Shown piece by piece: positions 8,476 to 16,942 of a stretch of 64,000 bases of DNA. Numbering within the stretch: position 1 is the stretch's first letter; each line of letters starts with the position of its first letter. The DNA comes from Pradoshia eiseniae (lineage in GTDB: Bacteria; Bacillota; Bacilli; Bacillales; Pradoshiaceae). The DNA is taken from the NCBI RefSeq assembly GCF_002946355.1, contig NZ_PKOZ01000004.1, positions 62,001 through 126,000 of the forward strand. The letters are read 5' to 3'. The translations under genes and the position numbers were made by a program. The notes beneath the pieces are model-generated. The model saw nothing but the letters and a program-made list of their open reading frames with translations. It was not told where the DNA came from and did not search any database.

Positions 8476-8789
8476 ACAATTCCCTCCTGCACAATATGTA
8501 TTATTATTTGAGTTATATAAATTATTAAAATATTATGATTTATTATGTCACAGGTTTTGGAAATTGACTACAATTTATTTAATATTTTTTCCTTGTTTGT
8601 ACATTTTTTCTTATTTATATCCTCTATAAAGTAATCTGCCGATTTGTCTATTTCTATGGGAAAATGAAAGAGTTAATGCATATAAATAGGAGCGAAATGT
8701 TATTTAAGTGATAGTAGAATGGGCGGAGTTTAATATTTTGGTCAGTAGCTCTTTGCATGGCTTTTGATTTAGTTTCGTCTGTGGAGCAT
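8476..8789. other. AT-rich spacer between transporter operon and repeat array
   Basis: Presumed promoter region of the dipeptide transporter operon (minus strand). It is strongly AT-rich near 8510-8640, but no sigma-A promoter, CodY box or operator stands out well enough to be named. No supported coding sequence. The open frames that cross 8650-9300 on both strands are products of the tandem repeats next to it. Confidence 0.5.
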
Positions 8790-8832
8790 GGGGGAAGGGT
8801 GGGAACTGCTTGGCTTTTCCCATCCTTCCCCC
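8790..8832. repeat. Long hairpin at the edge of the repeat array
   Basis: A 16-bp arm, GGGGGAAGGGTGGGAA (8790-8805), is complementary to TTCCCATCCTTCCCCC (8817-8832) with a single G/T wobble and an 11-base loop. The right arm is the first, 11-bp-shortened copy of the 74-bp repeat; the left arm is an inverted piece of similar sequence. No T-run follows on either strand, so it does not look like a terminator. Confidence 0.6.
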
Positions 8833-9178
8833 ACCTTTTACCCCCATTGCCTGGGCATTGGGTGGGGATTGCCTGACGATTCCCATCCTTCCCCCACCCT
8901 TTGTCCACCCTTCACCCCCATTGCCTGGGCATTGGGTGGGCATTGCCTGACGATTCCCATCCTTCGCCCATCCTTTGCCCACCCTTCACCCCCATTGCCT
9001 GGGCATTGGGTGGGCATTGCCTGACGATTCCCATCCTTCGCCCACCTTTTGACCACCCTTCACCCCCATTGCCTGGGCATAGGGTGGGGATTGCCTGGCT
9101 TGTCCCATCCTTCGCCCACCTTTTGACCACCCTTACCACCCATTGCCTGGGCATAGGGTGGGCCATACCTGGCTCGTA
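8806..9178. repeat. Tandem repeat array, 74-bp unit, about five copies
   Basis: The anchor CATTGCCTGGGCAT recurs at 8845, 8919, 8993, 9067 and 9141, exactly 74 bp apart each time. The units differ by point changes (for example CATTGGGTGGG versus CATAGGGTGGG; TTCGCCCACC versus TTCCCCCACC), and the first copy lacks 11 bp. The minus strand of each unit carries a run of G-tracts followed by two GGCAATGCCCA/CCCAATGCCCA blocks. The unit length is not a multiple of three, and open frames exist in all frames of both strands, so it is treated as non-coding. It lies between the fabI terminator and the transporter operon. Confidence 0.9.
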
Positions 9179-9207
9179 TCCCCCAGCCCAATCCATCCCA
9201 ATAAAAA

Positions 9208-9232
9208 AAGAGAAGCTTTCTCCGCTCCTCTT
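9208..9232 (-). terminator. Terminator of fabI
   Basis: AAGAGAAGC (9208-9216) pairs with GCTCCTCTT (9224-9232) with one mismatch; on the minus strand it is followed by a seven-T run. It ends the fabI transcript before the repeat array. Confidence 0.75.
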
Positions 9233-9249
9233 AAATCAATCAATTCTAT

Positions 9250-10029
9250 TTACAGACTCAAAATATGGAATCCTGAGTCTACATGAATATTTTCACCAGT
9301 AATCCCTCTCGATAAAGGGCTGAAGAGGAATAAGGCTGTGTCTCCGACTTCTTCTTGTGTGACTTGTCTTCTGAGTGGTGCTCTTTCCTCAAATACTTTC
9401 CGGATGGCGTTGAAATCACCGACCCCTTTAGCTGAGAGCGTTCGAATGGCTCCTGCTGAAATGGAATTTACTCGGATACCGGATGGTCCAAGATCATTAG
9501 CCAAATATTTAACGCTCGCTTCTAGGCTCGCTTTGGCTACTCCCATGACATTGTAATTTTGGACAACTCTCTCTCCGCCTAAATACGTAAGGGTAACGAT
9601 GCTTCCTCCCTCATTCATCATATCTCGGGCAGCTTTTGCAACAGCTGTTAAAGAATAGGCACTGATATTTTGAGCCAACAGGAAGCCTTCCCTGTTCGTG
9701 TTTAAATACTCGCCCTTTAATTCCTCTTTGTTGGCAAAAGCGATGCAGTGGGCAATTCCGTCAATTTTCCCGTATTTTTCACGGATGTCAGCAAAGCATT
9801 TCTCAATTTCTGTATCACTAGTTACATCACACGGGATAACATATGTATCCTTACCACCCTCAAGGCCGTCAACCAATTCCCGTACGCCTTTTTCCATCCG
9901 CTCCCCGGCATATGTAAAAATCAGTCTGGCTCCTGCTTGGTAAAGGGCTGTAGCGATACCCCATGCGATGCTGCGTTTATTAGCTACTCCCATGACGACG
10001 ATTGTCTTATTATCAACATTAACGTTCAT
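9250..10029 (-). CDS. fabI: Enoyl-[acyl-carrier-protein] reductase (NADH)
   Basis: Last step of the fatty-acid elongation cycle: reduces trans-2-enoyl-ACP to acyl-ACP in the cytoplasm. 259 residues, SDR family of FabI type: divergent Rossmann motif VVMGVANKRSIAWGIA (about 11-26), catalytic Tyr-Lys in YNVMGVAKASLEASVKYLA (about 158-176), and the substrate-loop region RTLSAKGVGDFNAI, target region of triclosan-type inhibitors. The C-terminus has the SDR-like GENIHVDSGFHIL. ATG is preceded by GGGGAGG. Transcribed from its own FapR-controlled promoter. As in B. subtilis it is near cotO, but thiamine genes found there are missing. Confidence 0.97.
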   Translation of the reverse strand: MNVNVDNKTIVVMGVANKRSIAWGIATALYQAGARLIFTYAGERMEKGVRELVDGLEGGKDTYVIPCDVTSDTEIEKCFADIREKYGKIDGIAHCIAFANKEELKGEYLNTNREGFLLAQNISAYSLTAVAKAARDMMNEGGSIVTLTYLGGERVVQNYNVMGVAKASLEASVKYLANDLGPSGIRVNSISAGAIRTLSAKGVGDFNAIRKVFEERAPLRRQVTQEEVGDTALFLFSPLSRGITGENIHVDSGFHILSL

Positions 10030-10062
10030 AAAAAGGATTCCTCCCCAATTTAATACATATTA

Positions 10063-10079
10063 TTAGTACCTGATACTAA
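10063..10079 (-). promoter_or_regulatory. FapR operator of fabI
   Basis: TTAGTACCTGATACTAA is a perfect 6-5-6 palindrome and fits the established 17-bp FapR operator that is relieved by malonyl-CoA. It covers the predicted transcription start just downstream of the -10 box at 10080-10085. Confidence 0.85.
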
Positions 10080-10107
10080 TTTATACTAAGAACCGCCATT
10101 ATGTAAA
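10080..10107 (-). promoter_or_regulatory. Sigma-A promoter of fabI
   Basis: Minus strand -35 TTTACA (10107-10102), 16-bp spacer, -10 TATAAA (10085-10080). The FapR operator abuts its downstream edge, a geometry that fits repression. Confidence 0.6.
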
Positions 10108-10319
10108 GTCTATTTACCAAATTTAACCGATATAGATTTGTTCAATAACTAATCAAGAGTGAAATGGCTTCCCCGCCAAACACAGAATCCTCGGACACCT
10201 CGAAGTCGCTGAATTTTATTTCAAGCTGTTTGAACGATATAATGTTTCTATATGAATCAATTGCCATAAAAGCGGCAATCATCGGAAAGAATAAGTGAAA
10301 TGGAAGGGAGGGTTATGTA

Positions 10320-11060
10320 ATGTATGATTGTATTGGTGATGTACATGGCTGTTATGATGAATGCTTGCAGCTGCTCGAGAAAATGGGCTATCAGATGAAA
10401 GATGGCACTCCCCTTCATCCTGAAGGATATATCCCCGTTTTCCTTGGCGACATTACAGATAGAGGTCCAAAATCCGTTGAGATGATAGAATTTGTATGGA
10501 AACTTGTTATCGAGAAGAAAATGGCTCTTTATGTGCCTGGAAACCATTGCAATAAATTATATCGCTATTTCCTTGGAAATAAAGTACATGCCACACACGG
10601 CCTAGAGACAACTGTTGCTGAATTGGAGGCCTTAAATCCGAAAGTGCGAAAGAGAGTTCGCCAGCGATTCATGCAGCTTTATGAGGAATCCCCTCTTTAT
10701 CTCGTCCTTGACGGCGGAAATTTGGTCGTTGCTCATGCCGGCATCAAAAAAGAGCTCATTGGATTGAATAATAAGAAAGTTCGAACTTTTGTTCTTTATG
10801 GAGATATTACAGGCAAAGCCCTGCCGGATGGCCGTCCGGAACGGCTTGATTGGGCCCTTTGGCATAAAGGAGATCCATTGATTGTGTATGGTCACACTCC
10901 CGTTTTGGAGCCTAGAATCAAGAACAATACGTATAATATTGATACAGGAGCTGTATTTGGGGGTAAACTAACCGGTTTTCGCTATCCCAAAAAGGTCTTT
11001 TTTCAGGTGGACTCTTCAATGCCCTTCGTTCCTGAAAAGTTCCATACATACAGTGAGTGA
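10320..11060 (+). CDS. prpE: Bis(5'-nucleosyl)-tetraphosphatase PrpE
   Basis: Metallophosphoesterase of the PPP family; B. subtilis PrpE cleaves diadenosine tetraphosphate asymmetrically and influences spore germination. 246 residues, with the metal-binding motifs in order: GDVHGC (6-11), GDITDRG (about 43-49), GNHCNK (about 74-79) and later AHAG and GHTP. RBS AAGGGAGGG precedes the ATG. Single plus-strand gene between fabI and the convergent pseudouridine synthase, same position as in B. subtilis. Confidence 0.92.
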   Translation: MYDCIGDVHGCYDECLQLLEKMGYQMKDGTPLHPEGYIPVFLGDITDRGPKSVEMIEFVWKLVIEKKMALYVPGNHCNKLYRYFLGNKVHATHGLETTVAELEALNPKVRKRVRQRFMQLYEESPLYLVLDGGNLVVAHAGIKKELIGLNNKKVRTFVLYGDITGKALPDGRPERLDWALWHKGDPLIVYGHTPVLEPRIKNNTYNIDTGAVFGGKLTGFRYPKKVFFQVDSSMPFVPEKFHTYSE

Positions 11061-11063
11061 AAC

Positions 11064-11097
11064 AAGGGATGAATGGCTTACACCATTCATCCCTTTC
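11064..11097. terminator. Bidirectional terminator between prpE and the pseudouridine synthase
   Basis: Perfect 13-bp arms AAGGGATGAATGG (11064-11076) and CCATTCATCCCTT (11083-11095) with a 6-base loop, located between two convergent genes. Confidence 0.8.
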
Positions 11098-11101
11098 TTG
11101 T

Positions 11102-11992
11102 TCAGTTAACCAACTTCTGCATATCAGCTGACAGTGGACTCTCAAACCGCATATGCTTACCCGTAATCGGATGATGGAAGTTCAAAAATCCGCAATGAAG
11201 TGCCTGCCTTGCAATCAAAGCCCTCGAACCGCCATATAAATCATCCCCAAGCAGCGGATGACCTAGGTCTGACATATGAACCCTTATTTGATGGGTGCGT
11301 CCTGTCATAAGCTTCAAGCGCACAAATGAATAAGAGGGGAATTGCTTGATTGTTTTGTAGAAGGTTAAAGCTGACTGGCCATCAGATCGTACTTCCCGTT
11401 TAATGATGCTATCTCCCATCCTGCCAATCGGTCTATCAACACTCCCTTCAAGAGGAGCGATATGCCCTTCGACCAATGCGAGATATTCCCTGCTGACACT
11501 CTTCTCTCGCTGTGAAAGGCTGAACAAATGATGGATATGCCTATGCTTGGCTATCAGCACTAACCCCGATGTATCTCGGTCTAGCCTTGTTACAATATGA
11601 ACCGCCGCTTGATGGCCAATTTCCTCGTAATAATGAACGATCGCATTAGCGAGGCTTTTGGTTGGATGCTCCCTTGAAGGGATTGTACTCATCCCGGCAG
11701 GCTTCTCAATGACCATCACATAATCATCCTCATAGCGAATGTTTAACGGTATAGGATCTCCTTTCATTTTTTCACTGCCTGCTTCAGGCGGATATTGAAC
11801 CACAATCTCATCGTCCTGCTGAATCTTGTAACGCACGTTTTCAACGCGCCCATTGACTATAATCTTTCCGCCTCTAAATTTAATATCAGTCAGGGCTGCC
11901 TTGGAAATCCTTTTACGCGCAAAAAAGTCGCGCAGGAGGATTCCCTTCTCTTCTTCTGTTGCGTTGAAACGTAATGTAAACGGCTTTGCCAT
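11102..11992 (-). CDS. RluA-family pseudouridine synthase (YjbO-like)
   Basis: Converts specific uridines in rRNA or tRNA to pseudouridine. 296 residues from the chosen ATG: N-terminal S4-like RNA-binding part (RISKAALTDIKFRGGKIIVNGR, about 30-50), then the catalytic domain with HIVTRLDRDTSGLVLIAK, whose Asp in RLDRDTSG is the family catalytic residue, and KLMTGRTHQIRVHMSDLGHPLLGD. The ATG three codons inside the longest frame is preferred because AAAGGATG lies at the correct distance; the upstream ATG would overlap that site. Position equals B. subtilis yjbO. Exact target site cannot be deduced. Confidence 0.9.
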   Translation of the reverse strand: MAKPFTLRFNATEEEKGILLRDFFARKRISKAALTDIKFRGGKIIVNGRVENVRYKIQQDDEIVVQYPPEAGSEKMKGDPIPLNIRYEDDYVMVIEKPAGMSTIPSREHPTKSLANAIVHYYEEIGHQAAVHIVTRLDRDTSGLVLIAKHRHIHHLFSLSQREKSVSREYLALVEGHIAPLEGSVDRPIGRMGDSIIKREVRSDGQSALTFYKTIKQFPSYSFVRLKLMTGRTHQIRVHMSDLGHPLLGDDLYGGSRALIARQALHCGFLNFHHPITGKHMRFESPLSADMQKLVN

Positions 11993-12020
11993 TGAACTCA
12001 TCCTTTTCTTAATCTAACTA

Positions 12021-12052
12021 TAAAAAAAGGGCCGAAATCCTTTCGGTCCCTA
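12021..12052 (-). terminator. Terminator after the NAD kinase gene
   Basis: GGGCCGAAA (12029-12037) with TTTCGGTCCC (12041-12050); the minus strand then reads seven T. It lies between nadF and the pseudouridine synthase gene, so the two are probably only partly cotranscribed. Confidence 0.75.
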
Positions 12053-12067
12053 AAAAATTTCCGCCTT

Positions 12068-12862
12068 TCAATCTGTCACAAAGGAATCTCGAACCCTTCT
12101 CCAAAACGGGAATGGCCTAAAGCGTGCAAATCGAATGCGCTCATCCGCCACACGGAATTGAATGGATTTTACGTCCTTATGCAGAAGGCTTAAATGGTCA
12201 ATTGTCATTTGGAAGTCATCACTTGTCACGGGCTTGAGCATGCATGTATGATGTCCCGGCAAAATGAGCGGCGACCCAATTGTACGGAACACCCGATTAT
12301 TGATTGATGCCATTTCAGTCAATTGAATCGCCGGGATGGAGGGATGGAGGATAGCTCCGCCCAACGCTTTATTATAAGCCGTGCTTCCCGAAGGTGTGGA
12401 TACACAAAGCCCATCTCCTCTAAACCGCTCAAAGGATTCTCCCCTGATTTCCACGTCCATGACAAGACTGCTGCCAACGCTCTTCACAGTCGATTCATTC
12501 AAAGCCAAATATTTTGACTCCCTGCCTCCATGACTATAGCGAACCGTGACTTCGAGGAGCGGATATTCAACCGTCTGATATGGTGTCTTCGCAATCGCGG
12601 TCGCAAGCTTTTCAATCTCTTCTGGTATCCAGTCCGCATAAAAGCCAAGATGCCCAGTATGAACACCGACAAAGGCAGTACGGTCAAGGCGAGAACTATA
12701 TCGATGGAAAGCATACAATAATGTTCCATCTCCGCCTACCGAAATGACAATATCCGGCTGATCTTCATTATAGATAACCCCTAGGCTATCAAGCTGATCT
12801 TTTATCTGTTGCATTAATTCATTTGATTTATTATCACCTTTTGACGTGACCGCATACTTCAT
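12068..12862 (-). CDS. nadF: NAD kinase
   Basis: Phosphorylates NAD to NADP in the cytoplasm. 264 residues from the ATG chosen here, which gives [11 protein letters not shown], aligning with the MKFAVSSKG start of B. subtilis NadF; GGTGGGG lies 6 bp before it. A GTG and another ATG upstream in frame lack proper spacing. Motifs: [16 protein letters not shown] with the GGDGT signature (about 43-58), [22 protein letters not shown] with the conserved NE, and [25 protein letters not shown]. The gene is 15 bp after the alarmone synthetase gene, likely one operon. Confidence 0.95.
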   Translation of the reverse strand: MKYAVTSKGDNKSNELMQQIKDQLDSLGVIYNEDQPDIVISVGGDGTLLYAFHRYSSRLDRTAFVGVHTGHLGFYADWIPEEIEKLATAIAKTPYQTVEYPLLEVTVRYSHGGRESKYLALNESTVKSVGSSLVMDVEIRGESFERFRGDGLCVSTPSGSTAYNKALGGAILHPSIPAIQLTEMASINNRVFRTIGSPLILPGHHTCMLKPVTSDDFQMTIDHLSLLHKDVKSIQFRVADERIRFARFRPFPFWRRVRDSFVTD

Positions 12863-12877
12863 ATTCATCCCCACCCG

Positions 12878-13507
12878 TTAAGTGTTTTTCCCCCTCTTTT
12901 TCACGACATAAGCTTGGGCTTCCTGAATTTCAAGCTTAATCCGGGTCATTTCCTCATCCATATGAAAAGCAGCTTCTGCAAGACTTTCAAGGCGCTTTTT
13001 CAATACTTCTGGGAATTGTCCGTTATATTTATAATTCAGCGAATGCTCAATCGTCGCCCAGAAATTCATGGCAAGTGTACGGATTTGAATCTCCGCCATG
13101 ATTTTCTTTTCTCCATGAATCGTTTGCACCGGATATTCTATAACCACGTGATAGGAGCGATACCCGCTTGCCTTCTTATTGGTGATATAATCCCGTTCTT
13201 CAAGAATCGTAAAATCGGTGCGCTGGCGAAGAAGATGAACAACCTGCTTAATATCATCTACGAACTGGCACATGATGCGCAATCCCGCAATATCTTGGAT
13301 TTCTGTCTCCAATTTATCTTCGGGCACCTTTTTGTGAAATGCTTTATCTAGAATACTTGCTACCGGCTTCACCCGTCCAGTCACAAACTCAATTGGAGAG
13401 TGCTCGTTTTCCAAATCGCATTGTGACCGTATACCCCTAAGCTTAATTTTTAATTCATCAACAGCCTGCTTATATGGGGCCAAAAATTCATCCCAATTTC
13501 TACTCAT
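12878..13507 (-). CDS. sasB: Small alarmone synthetase, (p)ppGpp synthase SasB/RelQ (YjbM)
   Basis: Synthetase-only RelA/SpoT homologue that makes pGpp/ppGpp/pppGpp from ATP and GDP/GTP; the B. subtilis enzyme is an allosterically activated homotetramer. 209 residues from ATG (MSRNWDEFLAPYKQAV). Motifs: SPIEFVTGRVKPVASILDKA (about 37-56), IAGLRIMCQFVDDI, ASGYRSYHVVIEYPV, and AEIQIRTLAMNFWATIEHSLNYKY. No hydrolase domain. AGGTGGTGG precedes the ATG; a GTG four codons upstream would consume it. Followed by nadF as in B. subtilis. Confidence 0.93.
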   Translation of the reverse strand: MSRNWDEFLAPYKQAVDELKIKLRGIRSQCDLENEHSPIEFVTGRVKPVASILDKAFHKKVPEDKLETEIQDIAGLRIMCQFVDDIKQVVHLLRQRTDFTILEERDYITNKKASGYRSYHVVIEYPVQTIHGEKKIMAEIQIRTLAMNFWATIEHSLNYKYNGQFPEVLKKRLESLAEAAFHMDEEMTRIKLEIQEAQAYVVKKRGKNT

Positions 13508-13778
13508 GGATTCCACCACCTGAATTACTTTTCATAAAATCTGCCTTAGCGGGCCAGATATGGTACTATCAATATCCGTTCTATTTTTTATTTGTTTTGT
13601 TTTTACATTTATGTGCTTTATGAACATTATGTATTTAATATGTTTCGAACTGTGATAACCATTCCTGCTTACCCTCTCTATTTTATCACAAGAAGATAGC
13701 TCATTTCTAAGATTGATGTAAACTTCCCAAAAAGTCATAATAAGTAATGAGTATTAATGACATCTGGAGGAATGGAAT

Positions 13779-14369
13779 ATGACAGAGCAAATTGAGATTG
13801 AATTTAAGAATTTATTAACCGCAACGGAATTCGAACACTTACTCGCAAACTTTCATATAAGCAGGGATCAATTCATTACTCAAAAGAATCATTATTTCGA
13901 TACACCGGAATTTTTGCTGAAGGACCGGGCATGCGCCCTGCGTATCCGTGAAAAAGACGGACGGTATGAAATGACTCTAAAACAGCCGCTCCCGACAGGA
14001 CAAGGGCTGTTGGAAACCAATATTGAGCTCGGATCAGAGGAAGCACAAGCTATCCTCAATGGCAGCCCTCTCCCAAAAAGCGAAATTCATAATAAAATTT
14101 GTTTGTTGGGAATTGAAGCTAATCATTTATCCTGCTTCGGTACATTGACGACAGCAAGAGCAGAGATTCCATATGAAGGCGGTCTGCTCGTCTTTGACAA
14201 GAGTACCTATTTCAGCATCACAGATTATGAGCTCGAATATGAAACATCTCATTATGAGGATGGAAAAAGAATCTTTGATAATTTGCTCAAAAAGGCAAAC
14301 ATTCCACCGCGTAAAACCGATAATAAGGTCAAACGCTTTTTCACCGAGATGCAAAGAGTGAAAAAATAG
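13779..14369 (+). CDS. yjbK: CYTH-domain protein YjbK
   Basis: Member of the CYTH (CyaB/thiamine triphosphatase) superfamily, which hydrolyses triphosphate-containing compounds or inorganic polyphosphate inside a beta tunnel. 196 residues. The ExExK start motif is in [10 protein letters not shown] (5-14), and there are alternating charged strands such as [16 protein letters not shown] (about 55-70) and [12 protein letters not shown] (about 154-165). RBS TGGAGG. First gene of a plus-strand cluster and divergent from the alarmone synthetase. Physiological substrate unknown. Confidence 0.88.
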   Translation: MTEQIEIEFKNLLTATEFEHLLANFHISRDQFITQKNHYFDTPEFLLKDRACALRIREKDGRYEMTLKQPLPTGQGLLETNIELGSEEAQAILNGSPLPKSEIHNKICLLGIEANHLSCFGTLTTARAEIPYEGGLLVFDKSTYFSITDYELEYETSHYEDGKRIFDNLLKKANIPPRKTDNKVKRFFTEMQRVKK

Positions 14370-14382
14370 AGGAGTGATTCAC

Positions 14383-15033
14383 ATGAAGGTAAGTCACCTG
14401 CCTATCGCGCTGCAAATCCAAACCTTGCAATCCCTATCGACTCTTGGGGACCAAGCAGGCAACACACAGACAGATTCGACATCACTGTTCCAAGCCATGC
14501 TCGGTGATGCCCTTTCTGCTTCTGCGCTCCGCACATCCGGTATCGGCACACCTGCACTTGGACTCGGGACAATGGCTTCCTTGTTTAGTTCAGGAATCCA
14601 AATGGGTGAATCAACAGGCGAATTGCCTTTTAACATACCTAATGAACCACCAAAGGGCACAAAATTTGATAATAGCATTCGTGAAGCTGCTGCTGCCTAT
14701 GATGTACCGGAAAAGTTAATAAGAGCAGTTATCAAGCAGGAAAGCGGCTTTGACCCTAACGCCGTCAGCATGGCTGGTGCTTCCGGCCTCATGCAGCTCA
14801 TGCCAGCTACAGCCTCCTGGCTCGGTGTAGATGATGTGTTCGACCCTCATGAAAATATTATGGGCGGAACGAAATATTTGCGAAATATGCTCACTAAATA
14901 TGACGGAGATGTCACACTCGCTCTTGCCGCTTATAACGCAGGCCCGGGGAATGTAGATAAATACGGCGGTATTCCGCCATTTGAGGAGACAAACAACTAC
15001 GTCAGCAAAGTCCTTGATCAATATTATGCTTAA
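14383..15033 (+). CDS. Lytic transglycosylase, SLT family (YjbJ-like)
   Basis: Peptidoglycan-cleaving soluble lytic transglycosylase domain. 216 residues. The N-terminal 95 are low-complexity and lack a clear signal peptide; the SLT domain (about 97-216) has the catalytic Glu in [11 protein letters not shown], then [27 protein letters not shown] and [19 protein letters not shown] at 14383 with GAGGAG 8 bp upstream is preferred to an upstream GTG. A terminator follows. Position matches B. subtilis yjbJ. Confidence 0.9.
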   Translation: MKVSHLPIALQIQTLQSLSTLGDQAGNTQTDSTSLFQAMLGDALSASALRTSGIGTPALGLGTMASLFSSGIQMGESTGELPFNIPNEPPKGTKFDNSIREAAAAYDVPEKLIRAVIKQESGFDPNAVSMAGASGLMQLMPATASWLGVDDVFDPHENIMGGTKYLRNMLTKYDGDVTLALAAYNAGPGNVDKYGGIPPFEETNNYVSKVLDQYYA

Positions 15034-15038
15034 AGAAG

Positions 15039-15066
15039 GGTGAGCCTAATAAGCTCATCTTTTTTG
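15039..15066 (+). terminator. Terminator after the lytic transglycosylase gene
   Basis: GGTGAGC pairs with GCTCATC (G/T wobble) around CTAATAA, followed by six T. Confidence 0.75.
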
Positions 15067-15168
15067 TTATTTCCCTTCGTATGAAAAGCAGGATATTGGA
15101 AAATTCAGGTCCCCCTTGCTAAAATTATGGTTATATTTAAAACAATTATAAATAGAGGAGAATGATGT

Positions 15169-15582
15169 ATGGCTGATGTAAATCTGACACCATACGAGGC
15201 ATTGGGAGAAGCAAAATTACATGAATTAGTGAATGAATTTTATGGTAATGTGGGATCCCATCCGCTTCTTGCTCCCATTTTTCCTGAAGACCTGAGTGAA
15301 ACAGCACGAAAACAGAAGCAGTTTCTCACCCAGTTTCTTGGAGGACCGTCCATCTACACAGACGAGCATGGACACCCAATGTTACGTGCTAGGCATATGT
15401 CGTTTGAGATAACCCCAAAACGGGCAGAAGCCTGGCTGGAATGTATGGAAGAAGCTATGGACACAGTAAAAATTGAAGATCCAATAAGAGAGTATATATT
15501 TGGGCGGTTGACCATGACTGCCCAGCATATGATTAATACAAAAGAATCCTTTGGAAGTGGTGATCCTTATGACAAATCATAA
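15169..15582 (+). CDS. yjbI: Group II truncated haemoglobin (YjbI)
   Basis: Truncated 2-over-2 globin of the trHbO group, which binds O2 or other diatomic ligands. 137 residues: LHELVNEFYGNVGSHPLLAPIFPED (helix B and neighbours), KQFLTQFLGGPSIYTDEHGHPMLRARHMSFEI carrying the proximal His in RARHMSFEI (about 77-78), and the terminal FGRLTMTAQHMINT helix. RBS AGAGGAG. Its last codons overlap the start of spxH, so both are translated from one message. In B. subtilis YjbI and YjbH also pair. Confidence 0.93.
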   Translation: MADVNLTPYEALGEAKLHELVNEFYGNVGSHPLLAPIFPEDLSETARKQKQFLTQFLGGPSIYTDEHGHPMLRARHMSFEITPKRAEAWLECMEEAMDTVKIEDPIREYIFGRLTMTAQHMINTKESFGSGDPYDKS

Positions 15583-16414
15583 GACCTCCTCGTCCAGCTG
15601 GTACGATTGGTCAACGGTGCACCATTTCTTCAAGCCTCTTGAAAAGCCTTTGGAAATCTATGTATTCATCGATCCTACCTGTTCTTCCTGCTTTATGCTC
15701 GACCGCATTCTCAAGCGGTTAAAACTGGAATACGGCCATTATTTTGCACTCAAGCATGTCTTTAGCAAGCAACAACGCAAATCTCGCTCAACTGAGCAAT
15801 CACGAAATCTACAATCCGGCATCTCCTGTGAAAAGCTATGGATTGAAGAGGAATTCGCCGGTCACGTTCCATCTATCGCCATTAAAGCAGCTGAGCTTCA
15901 AGGAAAAAAGGCAGGTTACCGTTATTTCAAGAAAATACAAGAATCACTCTTTATGAACCAGGAATCCGTAGATTCACTCGACACCTTACTAATTTGTGCT
16001 GAGAAGGCAGACATTGACTATGAGGAATTTATTCGTGATCTACAATCAGAGGCGGCCATAAAAGCATTGGAATGTGATTTAAGGATTACGGAGGAAATGG
16101 ATGTCCAGGAGCTCCCTACTCTTGTCTTCTTCAATCAAAAGATGGAGGAAGAAGGCATCAAGGTTGCCGGGTCTTATCCATATGAGATTTATGTGCAGAT
16201 TTTAGAGGAGATTCTTGGATTCCAGCCTAAAGCAAACCCTCTGCCAAGCTTGGAAGAGTGCGCTAGGGAATTTCAGGTCATTACGACATCTGAGATAAGC
16301 TATATTTATCAAATCGAATCTCATGAGGTCGAGCATGAAATGAAGAAATTAATGCTAAAGCGTGCTGTCGAGCATATTCCATTGCGTTCAGAAACATTCT
16401 GGAGATACATGTAA
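15569..16414 (+). CDS. spxH: ClpXP adaptor protein SpxH (YjbH)
   Basis: Adaptor that binds Spx and speeds its degradation by ClpXP; aggregation or oxidation of SpxH under stress lets Spx accumulate. 281 residues from the ATG overlapping yjbI; GGAAGTGG lies upstream. DsbA/thioredoxin-like fold: IYVFIDPTCSSCFMLDRIL (about 32-50) has the CxxC of the Cys-rich N-terminus, and MDVQELPTLVFFNQ (about 176-190) is the thioredoxin cis-Pro segment. spx itself is 6 kb away in this window. Confidence 0.92.
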   Translation: MTNHKTSSSSWYDWSTVHHFFKPLEKPLEIYVFIDPTCSSCFMLDRILKRLKLEYGHYFALKHVFSKQQRKSRSTEQSRNLQSGISCEKLWIEEEFAGHVPSIAIKAAELQGKKAGYRYFKKIQESLFMNQESVDSLDTLLICAEKADIDYEEFIRDLQSEAAIKALECDLRITEEMDVQELPTLVFFNQKMEEEGIKVAGSYPYEIYVQILEEILGFQPKANPLPSLEECAREFQVITTSEISYIYQIESHEVEHEMKKLMLKRAVEHIPLRSETFWRYM

Positions 16415-16466
16415 AAAAAAATAGCCCTTTTACTCGTATATAATAATAAAAAACCTGAATAAATAA

Positions 16467-16503
16467 GAAGAAGACTCTGTAATCGGACAGAGTCTTCTTC
16501 TTC
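16467..16503 (+). terminator. Terminator of the yjbK-spxH cluster
   Basis: Perfect 14-bp arms GAAGAAGACTCTGT (16467-16480) and ACAGAGTCTTCTTC (16487-16500) with a 6-base loop, about 50 bp after spxH. Confidence 0.85.
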
Positions 16504-16726
16504 ATACGAACAAAGGGGATGGGAGAAATTTTTCACGGTCAAACAAAGGGGTAAATGTTTGCTAGTGATCAACTTCACAATACTAATATAACAAAAACTT
16601 TTTTAGCTGACAAGAGTTTTGTTCATATATTCACAAAAAAATTATTTCTTTTCATAATTTTATATACATGTCATACGATAAAAGTAGAAGTACTACTAAT
16701 AATATCCAAAAAGGGATGTCATCCGC
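16504..16726. other. Spacer before the 57-residue membrane protein gene
   Basis: AT-rich, no supported gene. It presumably holds the promoter of the small plus-strand gene at 16727; no operator is recognisable. Confidence 0.4.
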
Positions 16727-16900
16727 ATGAAAAAAGTCACTGTCACCAGTCTGCTTTGCCTGATTTTCGTATCGTTCTTTCTGCAATTGCTCGGGATTAT
16801 GCATGTCATCCCGTTATATGTATCCTCCCCCATTCTCTTCCTGTCTTTCCTTGTTTTCATCTATGGACTTCGTTATAAAAAGCGCTTCAAAGGATTTTGA
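16727..16900 (+). CDS. Small two-helix membrane protein, unknown function
   Basis: A 57-residue frame below the usual length cutoff. It starts MKKVTVTSLLCLIFVSFFLQ, has two hydrophobic stretches (about 7-28 and 32-48) and ends with the basic tail GLRYKKRFKGF, so it is probably a two-span inner-membrane protein with both ends in the cytoplasm. AAGGGATG lies about 10 bp before the ATG and a strong terminator follows the stop. I do not recognise the family. Stands alone between spxH and the convergent pepF. Confidence 0.65.
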   Translation: MKKVTVTSLLCLIFVSFFLQLLGIMHVIPLYVSSPILFLSFLVFIYGLRYKKRFKGF

Positions 16901-16906
16901 AACATT

Positions 16907-16940
16907 AAAGCGGCGGGGAAAATTCCCTGCCGCTTTTTTT
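16907..16940. terminator. Bidirectional terminator between the small membrane protein gene and pepF
   Basis: AAAGCGGCGGGGAA (16907-16920) with TTCCCTGCCGCTTT (16923-16936) followed by T-run; A-run on the other side serves pepF. Confidence 0.85.
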
Positions 16941-16942
16941 GC

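Noticed and set aside
8806-9178. CRISPR array
   Set aside because: The repeat is 74 bp with no unique spacers and no cas genes are near.
8654-9302. Six overlapping open frames on both strands with Gly/Trp/Pro-rich products
   Set aside because: They run through the 74-bp repeat in every frame, have no ribosome sites of note and change frame from copy to copy. They are by-products of a stop-free repeat.
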